This document shows positions 18,684 to 28,544 of a DNA stretch of 64,000 nt, in pieces. How positions within the stretch are numbered: position 1 is the first letter of the stretch; the number at the start of each line of letters is the position of its first letter. Made by a program: the position numbers and the translations under genes. The notes beneath the pieces are model-generated. The model was not told the origin of the DNA, searched no databases, and saw only the letters and a list, made by a program, of their open reading frames with translations. The DNA is from Psychrobacter sp. (GTDB lineage: Bacteria > Pseudomonadota > Gammaproteobacteria > Pseudomonadales > Moraxellaceae). The stretch covers positions 1 to 64,000 of the forward strand of contig JARIDJ010000079.1 in the NCBI GenBank assembly GCA_029267175.1, read 5' to 3'.

Positions 18684-18779
18684 TTTATACCCTTTAGTGC
18701 TAATAGCCAAAATAGTTAGTTGCTATAAACGTCTAGTAACGCATAGTATCAAGGGGGCTATTGAAATGAAGGGTATAAA
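18684..18779. repeat. Inverted repeat between argS and the SPOR gene
   Basis: tttataccctt at 18684-18694 and its exact reverse complement aagggtataaa at 18769-18779. The 74-base spacing allows an RNA stem enclosing the spacer. No T run follows, so it is not a classic terminator. Confidence 0.5.
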
Positions 18780-18878
18780 GACCTATAAAGGGGCTAGGTA
18801 GCCTGCATTTGATATTATAATTTAGGCTGATGTCGCTCACTAGATAAGCAGATTAATAGAAAGGTAGGGAGAAAGTCC

Positions 18879-19682
18879 GTGTTAGCCAAAAAACCGAAAG
18901 GTGCCACTGAAAAACGCAAAAAAAGTAGCGTATCAGGCTTATTGTGGATGTTCGTTGGCGCGGTATTGACGCTGATGATTGGAGTGTTTTTATATCTCTC
19001 ACCATTGTTTAATTTTAGCCCTGCAGATAGCCAGAGTGCTAACGATCCCAATCGTCAGGTGGAGCCGCGAGTGGAGACTGACACTGATAATGCTGATTAT
19101 GAGTTTTATGACATTTTGCCCAATCAAGAGATGGCGACTATTCCGGATGAAGATATTGGCGAGCTAGATAATGATAGCTTAAACGGTATTAATGATTTTG
19201 AAGCGGATGTAGTGGTCACCCAGCCTGAGACTAGTAATAGTAATGATAGCAATTTTGGCATCTCTGAAAGCACTACTATTCAGCCTAGCAACGATAATAA
19301 TGCAGCAGCCAATACGGATAATGAGATTACTATTGTAGAAGAAAATGCGACCTATGATGGTACAGCGCCTACAGCTAATGAGAGAGCTAATAGTACTAAT
19401 ACCGCTGCTGGTAGCGGCACGGCTAATGTACAAAAAGCGCAGCCCGCCACTTATATTTTGCAAATCAATAGTTTCGGTGATGCTGATGAGGCGGATCGTC
19501 GCCGCGCGCAAGTATTGATGGCAGGGGTAGATGCTAGAGTGGTAAAAAACACGACTGGTAATGGTTTACCTATTTATCAGGTTATCTCACGGCCGATGAA
19601 TAATCGTCAGGCGGTCGCTAATGCCCAGCAGCGTCTACAGAACAACGGCATCGATTCTATTATCGTTGAGCAGCGCCGTTAA
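18879..19682 (+). CDS. SPOR domain protein (FtsN-like architecture)
   Basis: A 267-residue protein starting at GTG with AGGGAGA about 6 bases upstream. It has a short basic cytoplasmic tail, one membrane segment (about 24-46), a long acidic Asn/Asp/Thr-rich linker, and a C-terminal SPOR domain (about 190-267: YILQINSFGDADEADRRRAQ, then GLPIYQVISRP). SPOR domains bind denuded glycan at the septum. The layout and place after argS resemble FtsN-type division proteins, but no FtsN essential helix can be named, so I keep the general call. Closed by a terminator at 19702-19732. Confidence 0.88.
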   Translation: MLAKKPKGATEKRKKSSVSGLLWMFVGAVLTLMIGVFLYLSPLFNFSPADSQSANDPNRQVEPRVETDTDNADYEFYDILPNQEMATIPDEDIGELDNDSLNGINDFEADVVVTQPETSNSNDSNFGISESTTIQPSNDNNAAANTDNEITIVEENATYDGTAPTANERANSTNTAAGSGTANVQKAQPATYILQINSFGDADEADRRRAQVLMAGVDARVVKNTTGNGLPIYQVISRPMNNRQAVANAQQRLQNNGIDSIIVEQRR

Positions 19683-19701
19683 GCTTATAGTTATATTTTT
19701 G

Positions 19702-19732
19702 AAAAAAGAAGCGTCACTACGACGCTTTTTTT
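19702..19732 (+). terminator. Terminator after the SPOR gene
   Basis: Arms aagcgtc (19709-19715) and gacgctt (19721-19727) with a T run following and A's before. Confidence 0.85.
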
Positions 19733-19828
19733 ATGCTATTTTTTTGATAGCCTGAGTCCTTTATAAAGCGGCATAATGAATAAGTCCTATCAAAACCAAA
19801 TTATCAAACGCCTACTAAGAGCATAACC

Positions 19829-20923
19829 ATGAATTCAGCCAATACTACCGTAGCTCCTACTGGAATAATTAAATCGTTTTTTCAAAAGTACTTTATTGAT
19901 GCCTTTACGGGCATGGCGTTAGGGTTATTTGTGACGCTAATTGCTGGACTTATTATCTCGCAGATTGGCGGCTGGTTACAGATTCCAGCGCTCATGGCTA
20001 TCGGTAAGCTTGCCTCAGTATTAATGGGCGCGGGTATTGGGGTCGGTATTGCCTATTATCTAAAAGCGCCAACTTTGGTGATGCTCAGCTGTTTGGTAGC
20101 AGGGATGCTTGGCGCGCATACCGAAGCATTTATGGCAGGGACTTTATTTATCGCCCAAGAAACAGGACCTGCGACATTTTTGGCTTTGCCAGGTAATCCT
20201 ATTGGCGCTTATCTGGCCTCAGTATTTGCTTACCGTGCTGGTACTTGGATATCAGGAAAAACCAAGCTTGATATTTTACTAGTGCCGCTAGTAGTCTGCG
20301 CCGTAGCTTGGGCGGTTTGTGCCTTTTTAAATCCGCCTGTGGTAGTGGCGGTCAATGCCATAGGACAAACAATACAAGCAGCAACCGAGCTACAACCTTT
20401 ATTAATGGGTATCGTGATAGCGGTGATAGTTGGTATCTTACTGACATTGCCCACCTCTAGCGCTGCCATCTGTATAGCTATTGGGCTTGGCGGCTTGGCA
20501 GGAGGTGCAGCGGTAGTAGGCTGCGCGGCGCATATGATTGGCTTTGCAGTGGCAAGCTTTAAGGATAATGGCTTTAGTGGCGTCATCTCACAAGGATTAG
20601 GCACTAGTATGCTTCAAATCCCAAACGTGCTAAAAAAACCTATTATTTTGTTACCAGCCGTGATTGCTAGCGCTATCGTTGGCCCTATCGCCACAGTAGT
20701 GTTTGAGCTAGCTTGCACCGCTACAGGTGCAGGTATGGGTACCGCAGGACTCGTAGGCGTATTTGGGGTGATTGAGGCCTCACAAGAGCTGATGAGCACC
20801 ACGCAGTTATGGACAGCAATTATCTTACTGATGTTTGTATTGCCAGCGATTATCGCCGGATTGGTGGCTTGGTTGATGCGAAAGTTAGGCTGGCTAGTAG
20901 CCGGTGATATGAAGCTGCCTTAA
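19829..20923 (+). CDS. PTS_EIIC_2-type membrane permease, orphan
   Basis: A 364-residue protein with about ten membrane segments. Gly/Ala-rich motifs such as MGAGIGVGIAYYLKAPT, PGNPIGAYLASVFAYRAG and LPTSSAAICIAIGLGGLAGG match the PTS_EIIC_2 (PF13303) group of putative sugar-PTS IIC proteins. No EIIA, EIIB, HPr or EI gene is in the window, so it may not work as a phosphotransferase; family members often occur alone. Substrate is unknown. The start ATG has only a weak ribosome site (AGAGCATAACC). Confidence 0.82.
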   Translation: MNSANTTVAPTGIIKSFFQKYFIDAFTGMALGLFVTLIAGLIISQIGGWLQIPALMAIGKLASVLMGAGIGVGIAYYLKAPTLVMLSCLVAGMLGAHTEAFMAGTLFIAQETGPATFLALPGNPIGAYLASVFAYRAGTWISGKTKLDILLVPLVVCAVAWAVCAFLNPPVVVAVNAIGQTIQAATELQPLLMGIVIAVIVGILLTLPTSSAAICIAIGLGGLAGGAAVVGCAAHMIGFAVASFKDNGFSGVISQGLGTSMLQIPNVLKKPIILLPAVIASAIVGPIATVVFELACTATGAGMGTAGLVGVFGVIEASQELMSTTQLWTAIILLMFVLPAIIAGLVAWLMRKLGWLVAGDMKLP

Positions 20924-20970
20924 TACCAGTTTTGTATCGTTCAAGCCATGTTTACTGAAAAACCAATAAT

Positions 20971-21005
20971 AAAAATCCCAGCTATGCATAATAACTAGGA
21001 TTTTT
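20971..21005. terminator. Bidirectional terminator
   Basis: aaaaatcc at 20971-20978 pairs with ggattttt at 20998-21005 across a mid-size loop, with A and T tracts outside. It lies between two convergent genes. Confidence 0.7.
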
Positions 21006-21030
21006 AATGCTAAGGATTGGCTAACAGCGA

Positions 21031-22038
21031 TTAACGACGCACATCTTTTGGGGCATCGCCATTAGGCCAGTCTTTGTCTTTATTAGCTTTTACCGGACGC
21101 GGCAAGTGCGTAAAGTAGCCAGCGATATCGACCGCTTCTTGATCGGTTAGGGTATTGCCTTGACCAAAGGGCATTTTGCCTTTGATAAAAGAGGCGGCGG
21201 TATAAGTACGCGCCATACCAGCACCGTCATTGAAAGATTTGTCACCGGCGACCGCGGGGAAAACGTAAGTGCCATCGTCATTATATTGGCCCTCGCCATT
21301 CTCGCCATGACAAACGCTGCATTTTTCTGCAAATAGCTTTTTACCATTATCAGTATTGGGCTCTAAACTCTTATCTACTTTGACAAAACCGCGTCCTTCA
21401 GGAGAGACACCAAAGGGTAGATCTTTTGATAGCCAGCTCATATAAGAGACAATAGCATTCATATCATCTGACCCTAGATCTAAAGCTTTACCATTCATAG
21501 AGCGCTCAAAGCAGCCATTGATACGCTCTTGAATGGTATTGATACGACCAGAGCGCGAGCGATAAATAGGATAAATACTAGGCATATTTTGCCATGGAGC
21601 AGCGAACGCTTCTGAGCCGTTGGCTAAGTGACAGCTCGTACAGTTGAGCTGATTACCGACATTGTTTGGCATCTCTTTATAAGTGTTATTGACAAGTAGC
21701 AAGCCTCGGCGAACCGCCGCGCCATACTCGTCATCTGGAATAGTAGACTCATCTGGCATTTTGATAGCAGGCTTAGGGCCAGCTACGCTATCAGCGTTAG
21801 CCGTAGAGCCGGAGGTCAACTCAGTACCCGTAGGCCCACTCATACCCGCAGGCATCTGAGCCTTTAATTGTTCAGCGCGAGCTTCTAGCCCTTGTACACG
21901 GGCGATAGCGGCTGCTTCTTCAACCCGATCTGTCGCTTTAACGCTTTTATCATCGCTACAGCTAGTGAGACCTAAAGTGCCAACTGCTAATAGGGCGACC
22001 ATAAGGACGGATGGTTTTTTTAGGGCGAGGTTGTTCAT
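21031..22038 (-). CDS. Dihaem c-type cytochrome lipoprotein, probable thiosulfate dehydrogenase (TsdA-like)
   Basis: A 335-residue exported protein with a lipobox (LTSC, Cys27). Two haem sites are present: CTSCH (133-137) and CSVCH (240-244). After haem 1 comes a family-typical block YRSRSGRINTIQERINGCFE with Cys176, 39 residues past the haem histidine; TsdA enzymes use such a cysteine as the distal ligand of the catalytic haem. MPFGQG (Met290) is a likely ligand for haem 2. TsdA oxidises thiosulfate to tetrathionate or works in reverse in the periplasm. The lipid anchor is unusual to me. No tsdB or sox genes adjoin. The dihaem call is sure; the substrate is inferred. Confidence 0.8.
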   Translation of the reverse strand: MNNLALKKPSVLMVALLAVGTLGLTSCSDDKSVKATDRVEEAAAIARVQGLEARAEQLKAQMPAGMSGPTGTELTSGSTANADSVAGPKPAIKMPDESTIPDDEYGAAVRRGLLLVNNTYKEMPNNVGNQLNCTSCHLANGSEAFAAPWQNMPSIYPIYRSRSGRINTIQERINGCFERSMNGKALDLGSDDMNAIVSYMSWLSKDLPFGVSPEGRGFVKVDKSLEPNTDNGKKLFAEKCSVCHGENGEGQYNDDGTYVFPAVAGDKSFNDGAGMARTYTAASFIKGKMPFGQGNTLTDQEAVDIAGYFTHLPRPVKANKDKDWPNGDAPKDVRR

Positions 22039-22449
22039 TGGAATATCCTTATCGTAAATAATAATATGTGATATCGCACATATAAACTACTTTTAATGAG
22101 ATGATTAGAGTAATGACTATAAAAACACTAAAGCATCTACTATAAAGTGAAGTCTGGCCTAGTATTATTATTAGACACTTTAAGACTTATCGCTTAGAGC
22201 CAAAATACTTTAGATAGTTATAGTTCATTAAAACTTACTCAACAAAGCTGAGCAAACATCTCACTAAAAGTAGTGAGTTAAGAGTGATGACTTAATAAAA
22301 TATATAAAAGTATATCATACTAGTTCGTAATCGTTATTCAGTAAGCTAAGCGTAACATAATAAGTTTATTTATAAAAAAACGCCTAAACCCTAAGGTTCA
22401 AGCGTTTTGTGGCTCAATAACTGCTCTTTAATAGTTAATTTATGCGCTA
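22039..22449. other. Intergenic region with SDR terminator
   Basis: About 410 AT-rich bases. It holds the promoter side of the cytochrome gene and, at 22374-22408, the terminator of the SDR gene. I see no gene. Confidence 0.55.
22374..22408 (-). terminator. Terminator of the SDR gene (minus strand)
   Basis: A 14-base stem with two mismatches (aaaacgcctaaacc against ggttcaagcgtttt), 4-base loop, and an A run at 22374-22380 that gives a T run on the minus strand. Confidence 0.75.
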
Positions 22450-23505
22450 TCAATTAGCACTGGACTTTGATTGTCGTCTTTTTTTTAGTTTGCGAGACAG
22501 CTTATTAACATCGTTAAGTATCTTGCTATAGCGGGTGGGGAAAACACGCTGTACCGCATCTATCATCTTGGCATCATTACCAATTAGTAGACGAGGCTGA
22601 TTGGTAGCGGCAGCCTCTAAAATGACCCAAGCGGCGTCATTGGCATCAAACTTTAGGAATTTGTTAAAGCTTTTAATAGCGCTTGGGCCAGAGCGCATCC
22701 CAAGCTCGCTAATACTATCATTACCGCGTGCGCTATTGGCAATGTTGGTACGGATACCGCCAGGATGAATGCAGGTAGCCGACACACCGCAGCGCTGAAT
22801 ATCTAGCTCTTGACGTAGACTCTCAGTAAAGCCGCGTACTGCAAATTTGCTAGCATTATAAGCAGATTGAGACGGCTGAGCGGTCAGACCAAATAGGCTT
22901 GAGATATTAATAATATGACCGTGCTCAGCGAATTGCCGCGATTTATGATGAGCCTTGGCAGTATTAGACTCAGTACTAGATTCAGTCTCGCTAAGCTTAA
23001 CGCTGTTTTTTATCAGTGGTAAAAAGGCTTTGGTGCCATAGACCACTCCCCAAAAGTTGATATCCATTACCCATTCAAGCTCCTCAATACTGCTCCCTTC
23101 AACAGTAGAGTAGAGCGCTACGCCAGCGTTATTGAAAACAAAGTTTACTTTGCCATGATTAGCCATTACGCTCTCAGCCCAGTCATAAACGGCGTCTTTA
23201 TCAGCGACATCGAGTACGGCAATAGTGCTGGTGATATCATAGCCCTCGGTCAGCTTTTGCGTCTCAGCCAGTTGCTCAGGGTTGATATCAGATAACGCCA
23301 GATGACAGCCCATCTTTGCTAGATGAATGGCAAGCGCGCGACCCATACCGGAGCCGGCACCAGTAATAGCGGCCACGTGGTCTTTATAAAAAGTACGGAT
23401 ATCTTTGCTCTGACTAGTATTATTAGAGTGGGGTTTTAGGGAGTCGGGTAAGTGCTGACGTAGAGCCGAGGTCATTGAAGTCATAGCGGTTAACATAAGT
23501 AACAA
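22450..23505 (-). CDS. Short-chain dehydrogenase/reductase (SDR)
   Basis: A 351-residue oxidoreductase. The cofactor motif is AAITGAGSGMGRALAIHLA (about 48-66), followed by NNAG and the active-site pair Tyr/Lys in YNASKFA. INISSLFG supplies the catalytic Ser region. Between LPLIKNS and GHIINIS there is an extra low-complexity stretch of about 25-30 residues rich in Ser, Glu and Thr. The C-terminus is basic (KLSRKLKKRRQSKSSAN). AAAGGA lies 9 bases before the ATG at 23505. The N-terminal 40 residues precede the fold and may include a false extension; later Mets exist. Substrate is unknown. Confidence 0.88.
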   Translation of the reverse strand: MLLMLTAMTSMTSALRQHLPDSLKPHSNNTSQSKDIRTFYKDHVAAITGAGSGMGRALAIHLAKMGCHLALSDINPEQLAETQKLTEGYDITSTIAVLDVADKDAVYDWAESVMANHGKVNFVFNNAGVALYSTVEGSSIEELEWVMDINFWGVVYGTKAFLPLIKNSVKLSETESSTESNTAKAHHKSRQFAEHGHIINISSLFGLTAQPSQSAYNASKFAVRGFTESLRQELDIQRCGVSATCIHPGGIRTNIANSARGNDSISELGMRSGPSAIKSFNKFLKFDANDAAWVILEAAATNQPRLLIGNDAKMIDAVQRVFPTRYSKILNDVNKLSRKLKKRRQSKSSAN

Positions 23506-23701
23506 TCCTTTGTAATGTTAAGTGAGCGATGGTGATGAGGTGATAGCGTGCTAGGTTCTATTGAACAGACCCTAGTAAGAACAGCTTAGCACGACTTAGT
23601 AACAGCGCCGAATAGCATCGGTATACGCGGTTGTCATTCTATTACTCTAATAAGCGGCTTTGGCATGACGATCAGAGGTAAAGTATAGAAACTCAACATA
23701 T

Positions 23702-23741
23702 AAAAAAAGTGTCTAGCATGGAGTATGCTAGACACTTTTTT
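23702..23741 (-). terminator. Strong terminator of clpX
   Basis: A long perfect stem (agtgtctagcat / atgctagacact) with an A run on the left and a T run on the right. It lies directly after clpX on the minus strand and could act on both strands. Confidence 0.92.
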
Positions 23742-23788
23742 GGACTAAGATTTTACAAGCTAAAACTTTTACAAGCTAAAATCGTGAA

Positions 23789-25066
23789 CTAAGCAATTTT
23801 AGGTATTTTACCTTCATTAATTACTTCATCATCGACCGTGACTAGCTTAGCGTTTTCCATTGAAGGCAGCTCATACATGGTCTCAAGCAAAGCATTCTCT
23901 ACGATAGAGCGTAGACCACGCGCGCCTGTTTTACGCTCCATGGCTTTTTTGGCGATAGCATCTAGCGCTTTTTGCGTAAAGGTAATCTTCGCGCCTTCCA
24001 TATCAAATAAATACTCGTACTGCTTAACCAAAGCGTTTTTAGGCTCAGTCAAGATCTGTACCAATGCTTCTTCGTCAAGCTCCTCTAAAGCAGCAAGCAC
24101 CGGCAGACGACCGATAAGCTCTGGAATCAGACCAAACTTGATTAAATCCTCAGGCTCTACTTGCTGCAATAGCTCAGAGCTACGGCGGCTATCATCTTTG
24201 GAGCTGACATCAGCATTAAAGCCAATACCGGTTTTTTCGGTACGCTGCTGAATGACTTTATCAAGACCGGCAAAAGCGCCACCAACGATAATCAAGATAT
24301 TGCTAGTATCGACCTGAATCAGTTCTTGCTGCGGATGCTTGCGGCCACCATGCGGCGGAATAGCAGCAACCGTGCCTTCGATAAGCTTAAGCAAAGCTTG
24401 CTGTACGCCTTCGCCTGACACATCACGAGTGATAGACGGATTCTCACCTTTTTTACTGATCTTATCGATCTCATCGATATAGATGATGCCTTGCTCAGCT
24501 TTGCTAACGTCATAATCTGAGGCTTGTAGCAGCTTTTGGACGATATTTTCAACGTCTTCACCAACGTAACCGGCCTCGGTCAAAGTTGTGGCATCAGCCA
24601 TAGCAAAGGGTACATCAAGCAGTCGCGCTAACGTTTGTGCCAATAAGGTCTTGCCAGAGCCGGTTGGACCGATAAGCAAGATATTACTCTTAGCCAATTC
24701 AACCATGGCATCATCTGCGCCAATCTTAGCTTTTCTTTTGTCATTGGCTAGAGTCTGACTGACTTTTAAACGTTTATAATGGTTATAAACCGCGACCGAC
24801 AAGGCTTTTTTGGCCGCGTCTTGGCCGATGACATAATCATCGAGTTTGGCGCGTAGCTCTTTGGGCGTAGGCAATTTTTTATTGATCCATGAAGTATCAA
24901 TATCGCTATCAGTATCGTCGCTATCATCGCTGCTATCGACGATCAGATCGGTACAAAGCTCAATACACTCATTACAAATATTGGCATCATCAGCAGCAAT
25001 TAATTGCTTAACTTCATTTTTAGCTTTACCGCAAAATGAACACTGCGGGGTCTTGTCTTTTGCCAT
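23789..25066 (-). CDS. clpX: ClpX, ATP-dependent Clp protease unfoldase subunit
   Basis: A 425-residue AAA+ unfoldase that feeds substrates to ClpP. The N-terminal zinc-binding domain has CSFC and CNEC pairs (about 9-12 and 31-34 onward). Walker A is GPTGSGKT (133-140), Walker [11 protein letters not shown], and the sensor and arginine-finger regions follow in order. The frame is open to a GTG at 25075, but AGGAG stands 8 bases before the ATG at 25066, so I use MAKDKTPQ as the start. Order on the minus strand is tig-clpP-clpX, the usual cluster, with no lon after it. Confidence 0.97.
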   Translation of the reverse strand: MAKDKTPQCSFCGKAKNEVKQLIAADDANICNECIELCTDLIVDSSDDSDDTDSDIDTSWINKKLPTPKELRAKLDDYVIGQDAAKKALSVAVYNHYKRLKVSQTLANDKRKAKIGADDAMVELAKSNILLIGPTGSGKTLLAQTLARLLDVPFAMADATTLTEAGYVGEDVENIVQKLLQASDYDVSKAEQGIIYIDEIDKISKKGENPSITRDVSGEGVQQALLKLIEGTVAAIPPHGGRKHPQQELIQVDTSNILIIVGGAFAGLDKVIQQRTEKTGIGFNADVSSKDDSRRSSELLQQVEPEDLIKFGLIPELIGRLPVLAALEELDEEALVQILTEPKNALVKQYEYLFDMEGAKITFTQKALDAIAKKAMERKTGARGLRSIVENALLETMYELPSMENAKLVTVDDEVINEGKIPKIA

Positions 25067-25163
25067 ATAAGGCACTCCTAAAATCTTGCTTTTCTGGTTT
25101 AAAACTTAGCGGTAAACGAAGTTTGGCGATTGTCTTTATCTTAGCTATAGTCTAAATAACAGA

Positions 25164-25856
25164 CTATTTTTTTAGCTCAGTAGGGCGACGCTCTAGGACT
25201 TCGTCGACTAAGCCGTACTCTTTGGCCTCACGAGCATCTAACCAAAAATCACGCTCAACGTCTTTTTCGATTTTCTCTACGGGTTGACCGGTACGCTCAG
25301 CCAAAATCTCATTGAGACGCGCACGAGTCTTCAAAATTTCACGCGCATTAATCTCGATATCAGTCGCTTGACCTTGTGCTCCGCCTGAAGGCTGATGAAT
25401 CATCACCCGAGAGTTGGCTAGGGCGTAACGCTTACCTCTCTCGCCCGCAGCTAGTAGGAATGAGCCCATGCTATAAGCGCCGCCCATACAGATCGTTGAG
25501 ACTTCTGGCTTGATAAAGTTCATAGTATCAAAAATAGCGAGACCAGCACTGACCGAACCACCAGGCGAGTTGATATACAGATGGATGTCTTTGTCAGGGT
25601 TTTCGGCTTCCAAAAATAGCAGCTGCGCGACAATTAAGTTCGCCATGTGATCTTCGACTTGACCGGTCAAAAAGATAACGCGCTCACGTAATAGGCGTGA
25701 GAAGATATCGAAAGAGCGCTCGCCACGTGCTGACTGCTCAACGACCATCGGCACTAATGCCGCTTGGGGCGCTTGCGCGGCGTTTTGCACATTATCGTGC
25801 GCGCTCATGAGCATATCAAAATGAGGATTGGCAGTGATGCGATCATAATCTGTCAT
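25164..25856 (-). CDS. clpP: ClpP, ATP-dependent Clp protease proteolytic subunit
   Basis: A 230-residue serine peptidase. From [20 protein letters not shown] on it aligns closely with E. coli ClpP. The catalytic Ser is in [13 protein letters not shown], His in [11 protein letters not shown], and the Asp in the [11 protein letters not shown] region. The residues before the Ser (GGAY) differ from the common GQAA. The N-terminus is about 20 residues longer than usual and may be a cleaved propeptide. AGGGAGATCCT precedes the ATG. It is 97 bases upstream of clpX. Confidence 0.97.
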   Translation of the reverse strand: MTDYDRITANPHFDMLMSAHDNVQNAAQAPQAALVPMVVEQSARGERSFDIFSRLLRERVIFLTGQVEDHMANLIVAQLLFLEAENPDKDIHLYINSPGGSVSAGLAIFDTMNFIKPEVSTICMGGAYSMGSFLLAAGERGKRYALANSRVMIHQPSGGAQGQATDIEINAREILKTRARLNEILAERTGQPVEKIEKDVERDFWLDAREAKEYGLVDEVLERRPTELKK

Positions 25857-26179
25857 AGGGAGATCCTAATATTAAAATAAAAGTAGGGAGGATAAGTATT
25901 GAGATAAAGTAATGATGGTTATAAAAAGTGCAGTAATAGTAACTTTTTTAGTCAGTAATAGTAAATGCTTAGCGTAACAAATGATAAATTCTTCCCTATT
26001 AATAGGGCGTATAGCTTCATTTATCAAGGGTCAGCGCTAAAGATAATAAAAAACCGCTCATAAAGTAGCCTTATGGCAAACTCAGCTAACAAAAATGCCC
26101 CAACAAGATTTGTTGAGGCATTTTTCTTTGTCTTACAGCTACTTAATCTTACAACTAATTGATAAGTGCTAATTAGCTA
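25857..26179. other. Intergenic region between tig and clpP
   Basis: About 320 bases. It contains the tig terminator at 26091-26125, so clpP probably has its own promoter in the remaining AT-rich part. No gene is seen. Confidence 0.55.
26091..26125 (-). terminator. Terminator of tig
   Basis: Stem aaaaatgcc-c-caaca / tgttg-a-ggcattttt with one internal mismatch; A and T tracts at both sides. Directly after tig on the minus strand. Confidence 0.88.
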
Positions 26180-27520
26180 TTACATAGCTTGTTGTTGTTG
26201 CTGAGCGGCTAGCAAATCTTGATAGCTCACTTCTTTTTCAGTGACTTTACCTTGTCCAATCAAGTAATCAACCACTTGATCTTCTAGTACTACTGATTCG
26301 ATATTCGCGCGTTGCTGCTTATCGTTAGTGTAGTATTCAATAACTTCCGCTGGATCTTCGTAGTTTTCAGCCGCTTCTTTGATGAAAGTCTCAACGCGAT
26401 CTTGATCGACCTCTAAGCCTTTGGTATCGATAACGCGAGCAACGATGATACCCAAACGGGCGGCACGTAGCGCTTGTTCTTCAAATAGCTCATTTGGCAG
26501 CATATCTTTATCGAAGCTATCAGCACTTGAACCAAACTGCTGAGCAAAACGCTGCATCATCATGCTGCGCTGACGATCAATCTCTTGCTCTAGCATAGCG
26601 TTAGGCACATCGAACTCGTTCTTTTCTAGTAACGCATCAAAAGTCGCTTGCTTGACTTGGCTACGCGCGGCGTTCTTGATTTCGCGTTCCATGTTTTTAC
26701 GCACGTCTTCTTTTAACTTCTCAACGCCGCCCTCTTTTACGCCAAATAGCTCAAGGAACTCTTCGTCAATCTCAGGTAGCTTTGATTTTTCAACTAATTT
26801 TACGTTGATTTTGAACTGAGCTTCTTTACCCGCTAAGTTCTCAGCTTGATAATCTTCTGGGAAAGTGACATCGATGACTTTTTCTTCGCCAGCTTTCATG
26901 CCTTTGATACCATCTTCAAAGCCTGGAATCATCTGACCGCTACCGATAACGAGTTTGAAATCCTCAGCAGAGCCGCCTTCAAACTTCTCACCATCGATTG
27001 AGCCTTCAAAGTCAAAAGTGACTTGATTGTCTTTTGCCGCTTTGCCTTTTTTCTCAACGAACTCAGCGCGCTGCTTTTGTAGGTTTTCGATCATGGTGTC
27101 GACATCTTCATCGCTGACGGTCGCGGTGTGACGCTCAACTTCGATCTCATCGATACCTTGGACGTCGATTTCTGGGAAGATCTCAACTGTCGCTTGATAA
27201 ACTAAGAAATCATCTTCTAGTTTGACGTCATCGATATTTGGCATACCAACGGCGCGGATGTCCTCAGATTTGATCGCTTCAAAAACGGTATCGCGGATCA
27301 CATCATTGATGACTTCTTGCTGAATACCAGCGCCATACTGTGAGCGGATGTGCGACATAGGGACGTTGCCTTTACGGAAACCGTCAATCTTGGCCGTTTT
27401 TGCTACTTGGCGAATACGTCCTTCGACTTTATTTTGGATTTTTTCGACAGGAACTTTAACCGTTAGCTGAGTTTCTTTGTTAGAGAGCTTGTTGGTTGTG
27501 ACTTGCAAATCTGTAGCCAT
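26180..27520 (-). CDS. tig: Trigger factor
   Basis: A 446-residue ribosome-associated chaperone and prolyl isomerase. The ribosome-binding domain ends with the signature [17 protein letters not shown] (about 48-64). An FKBP-type domain follows (about 160-245: [20 protein letters not shown]) and then the long helical C-terminal domain. Length is typical (430-450). The C-terminus is Gln-rich ([13 protein letters not shown]). It heads the tig-clpP-clpX cluster. Confidence 0.97.
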   Translation of the reverse strand: MATDLQVTTNKLSNKETQLTVKVPVEKIQNKVEGRIRQVAKTAKIDGFRKGNVPMSHIRSQYGAGIQQEVINDVIRDTVFEAIKSEDIRAVGMPNIDDVKLEDDFLVYQATVEIFPEIDVQGIDEIEVERHTATVSDEDVDTMIENLQKQRAEFVEKKGKAAKDNQVTFDFEGSIDGEKFEGGSAEDFKLVIGSGQMIPGFEDGIKGMKAGEEKVIDVTFPEDYQAENLAGKEAQFKINVKLVEKSKLPEIDEEFLELFGVKEGGVEKLKEDVRKNMEREIKNAARSQVKQATFDALLEKNEFDVPNAMLEQEIDRQRSMMMQRFAQQFGSSADSFDKDMLPNELFEEQALRAARLGIIVARVIDTKGLEVDQDRVETFIKEAAENYEDPAEVIEYYTNDKQQRANIESVVLEDQVVDYLIGQGKVTEKEVSYQDLLAAQQQQQAM

Positions 27521-27863
27521 GTTAATTACACCTTTGATGATAAATAATAGCCAATCGCGCTTATTTATACCTATAAATAGATAGCAATAAACGGGTTATC
27601 GATTGCCGTTAGAATGAATAGGGTTTCGCAGACATCAGCTTTGAATATCAACAGCTAAGGTCAATTATAGCCGCCCGTATGCCATAACCACTCTCTTAAA
27701 AATAATTTGATCACTATCTAATAATTAAAAGGGGCAAAAAAATAGGGCAGCAATAAAATTTAAAAGTAGAACAGTATAATCTATCTACTAATTAAAGTAA
27801 AAGCTATCTGTCGGCTAGCCTTAGCTTTGGATGATAAATTAGCAAAAACCACCCTTTATACTT
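27521..27863. other. Intergenic region upstream of tig
   Basis: About 340 AT-rich bases between the end of rdgB and the start of tig, both on the minus strand. It should hold the tig promoter. A TATAAT on the plus strand at 27775-27780 faces no gene. No hairpin terminator for rdgB is obvious. Confidence 0.45.
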
Positions 27864-28544
27864 TCATAATTGCTGCAATAACTGACGAATCGCTTGGCCA
27901 CGATGGCTCATTCGGTTTTTATCAGCGCTATCTAAACTTGCTGCCGTCGCCTCAAGCTCCGGTAACCAAAACAGCGGGTCATAACCAAAACCACCCTCGC
28001 CATGTGGCGTCTCCAAAATCTCACCTTGCCATAATCCTTGCGCGATAATAGGTAGCGGATCATCAGCATGACGCACGAAGGCTAGAACACAAACAAATAT
28101 TCCTTTAATCGGCATGTCCTTATTATTAAGGCGGTTTTGCGCGCGAATAGGCTGCAAATCATTGATTAGCTTAGCGTTATTATTGGCATCATTCCCGTGC
28201 TCGCCAGCAAAGCGCGCTGAATAAATACCCGGCGCATTGCCCAATGCTGGCACGCACAGCCCTGAATCATCAGCGATAGCTGGTAGCCCGCTACTACGGC
28301 TAGCATGACGGGCCTTGATAATAGCGTTTTCTACAAAGCTCAAACCGTCCTCTACCGCATCCTCTATATTTAATTGACCTTGAGGAATAATAGTAACGTT
28401 TAGATTAGCGGCTGCAAATAACCGCTCAAACTCAGCTAATTTACCTTTATTATTGCTCGCCAGCACCCATTGCTGCTCTGCTTGCTCACCCTCTTTAACT
28501 GCTGACACAGTGTCTTTAAACATTTGCGGGTTATTATGATTCAT
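27864..28544 (-). CDS. rdgB: XTP/dITP diphosphatase (RdgB/HAM1 family)
   Basis: A 226-residue enzyme that hydrolyses non-canonical purine triphosphates to keep them out of DNA. Motifs: VLASNNKGKLAEFERLF (about 27-43), ARHASRSSGLPAIADDSGL, GIYSARFAG, and the end motif GGFGYDPLFW with MSHRGQAIRQL. About 20 extra residues precede the first strand. AGGAGGTG lies 10 bases before the ATG, an unusually strong ribosome site, which supports the long start. Confidence 0.95.
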   Translation of the reverse strand: MNHNNPQMFKDTVSAVKEGEQAEQQWVLASNNKGKLAEFERLFAAANLNVTIIPQGQLNIEDAVEDGLSFVENAIIKARHASRSSGLPAIADDSGLCVPALGNAPGIYSARFAGEHGNDANNNAKLINDLQPIRAQNRLNNKDMPIKGIFVCVLAFVRHADDPLPIIAQGLWQGEILETPHGEGGFGYDPLFWLPELEATAASLDSADKNRMSHRGQAIRQLLQQL

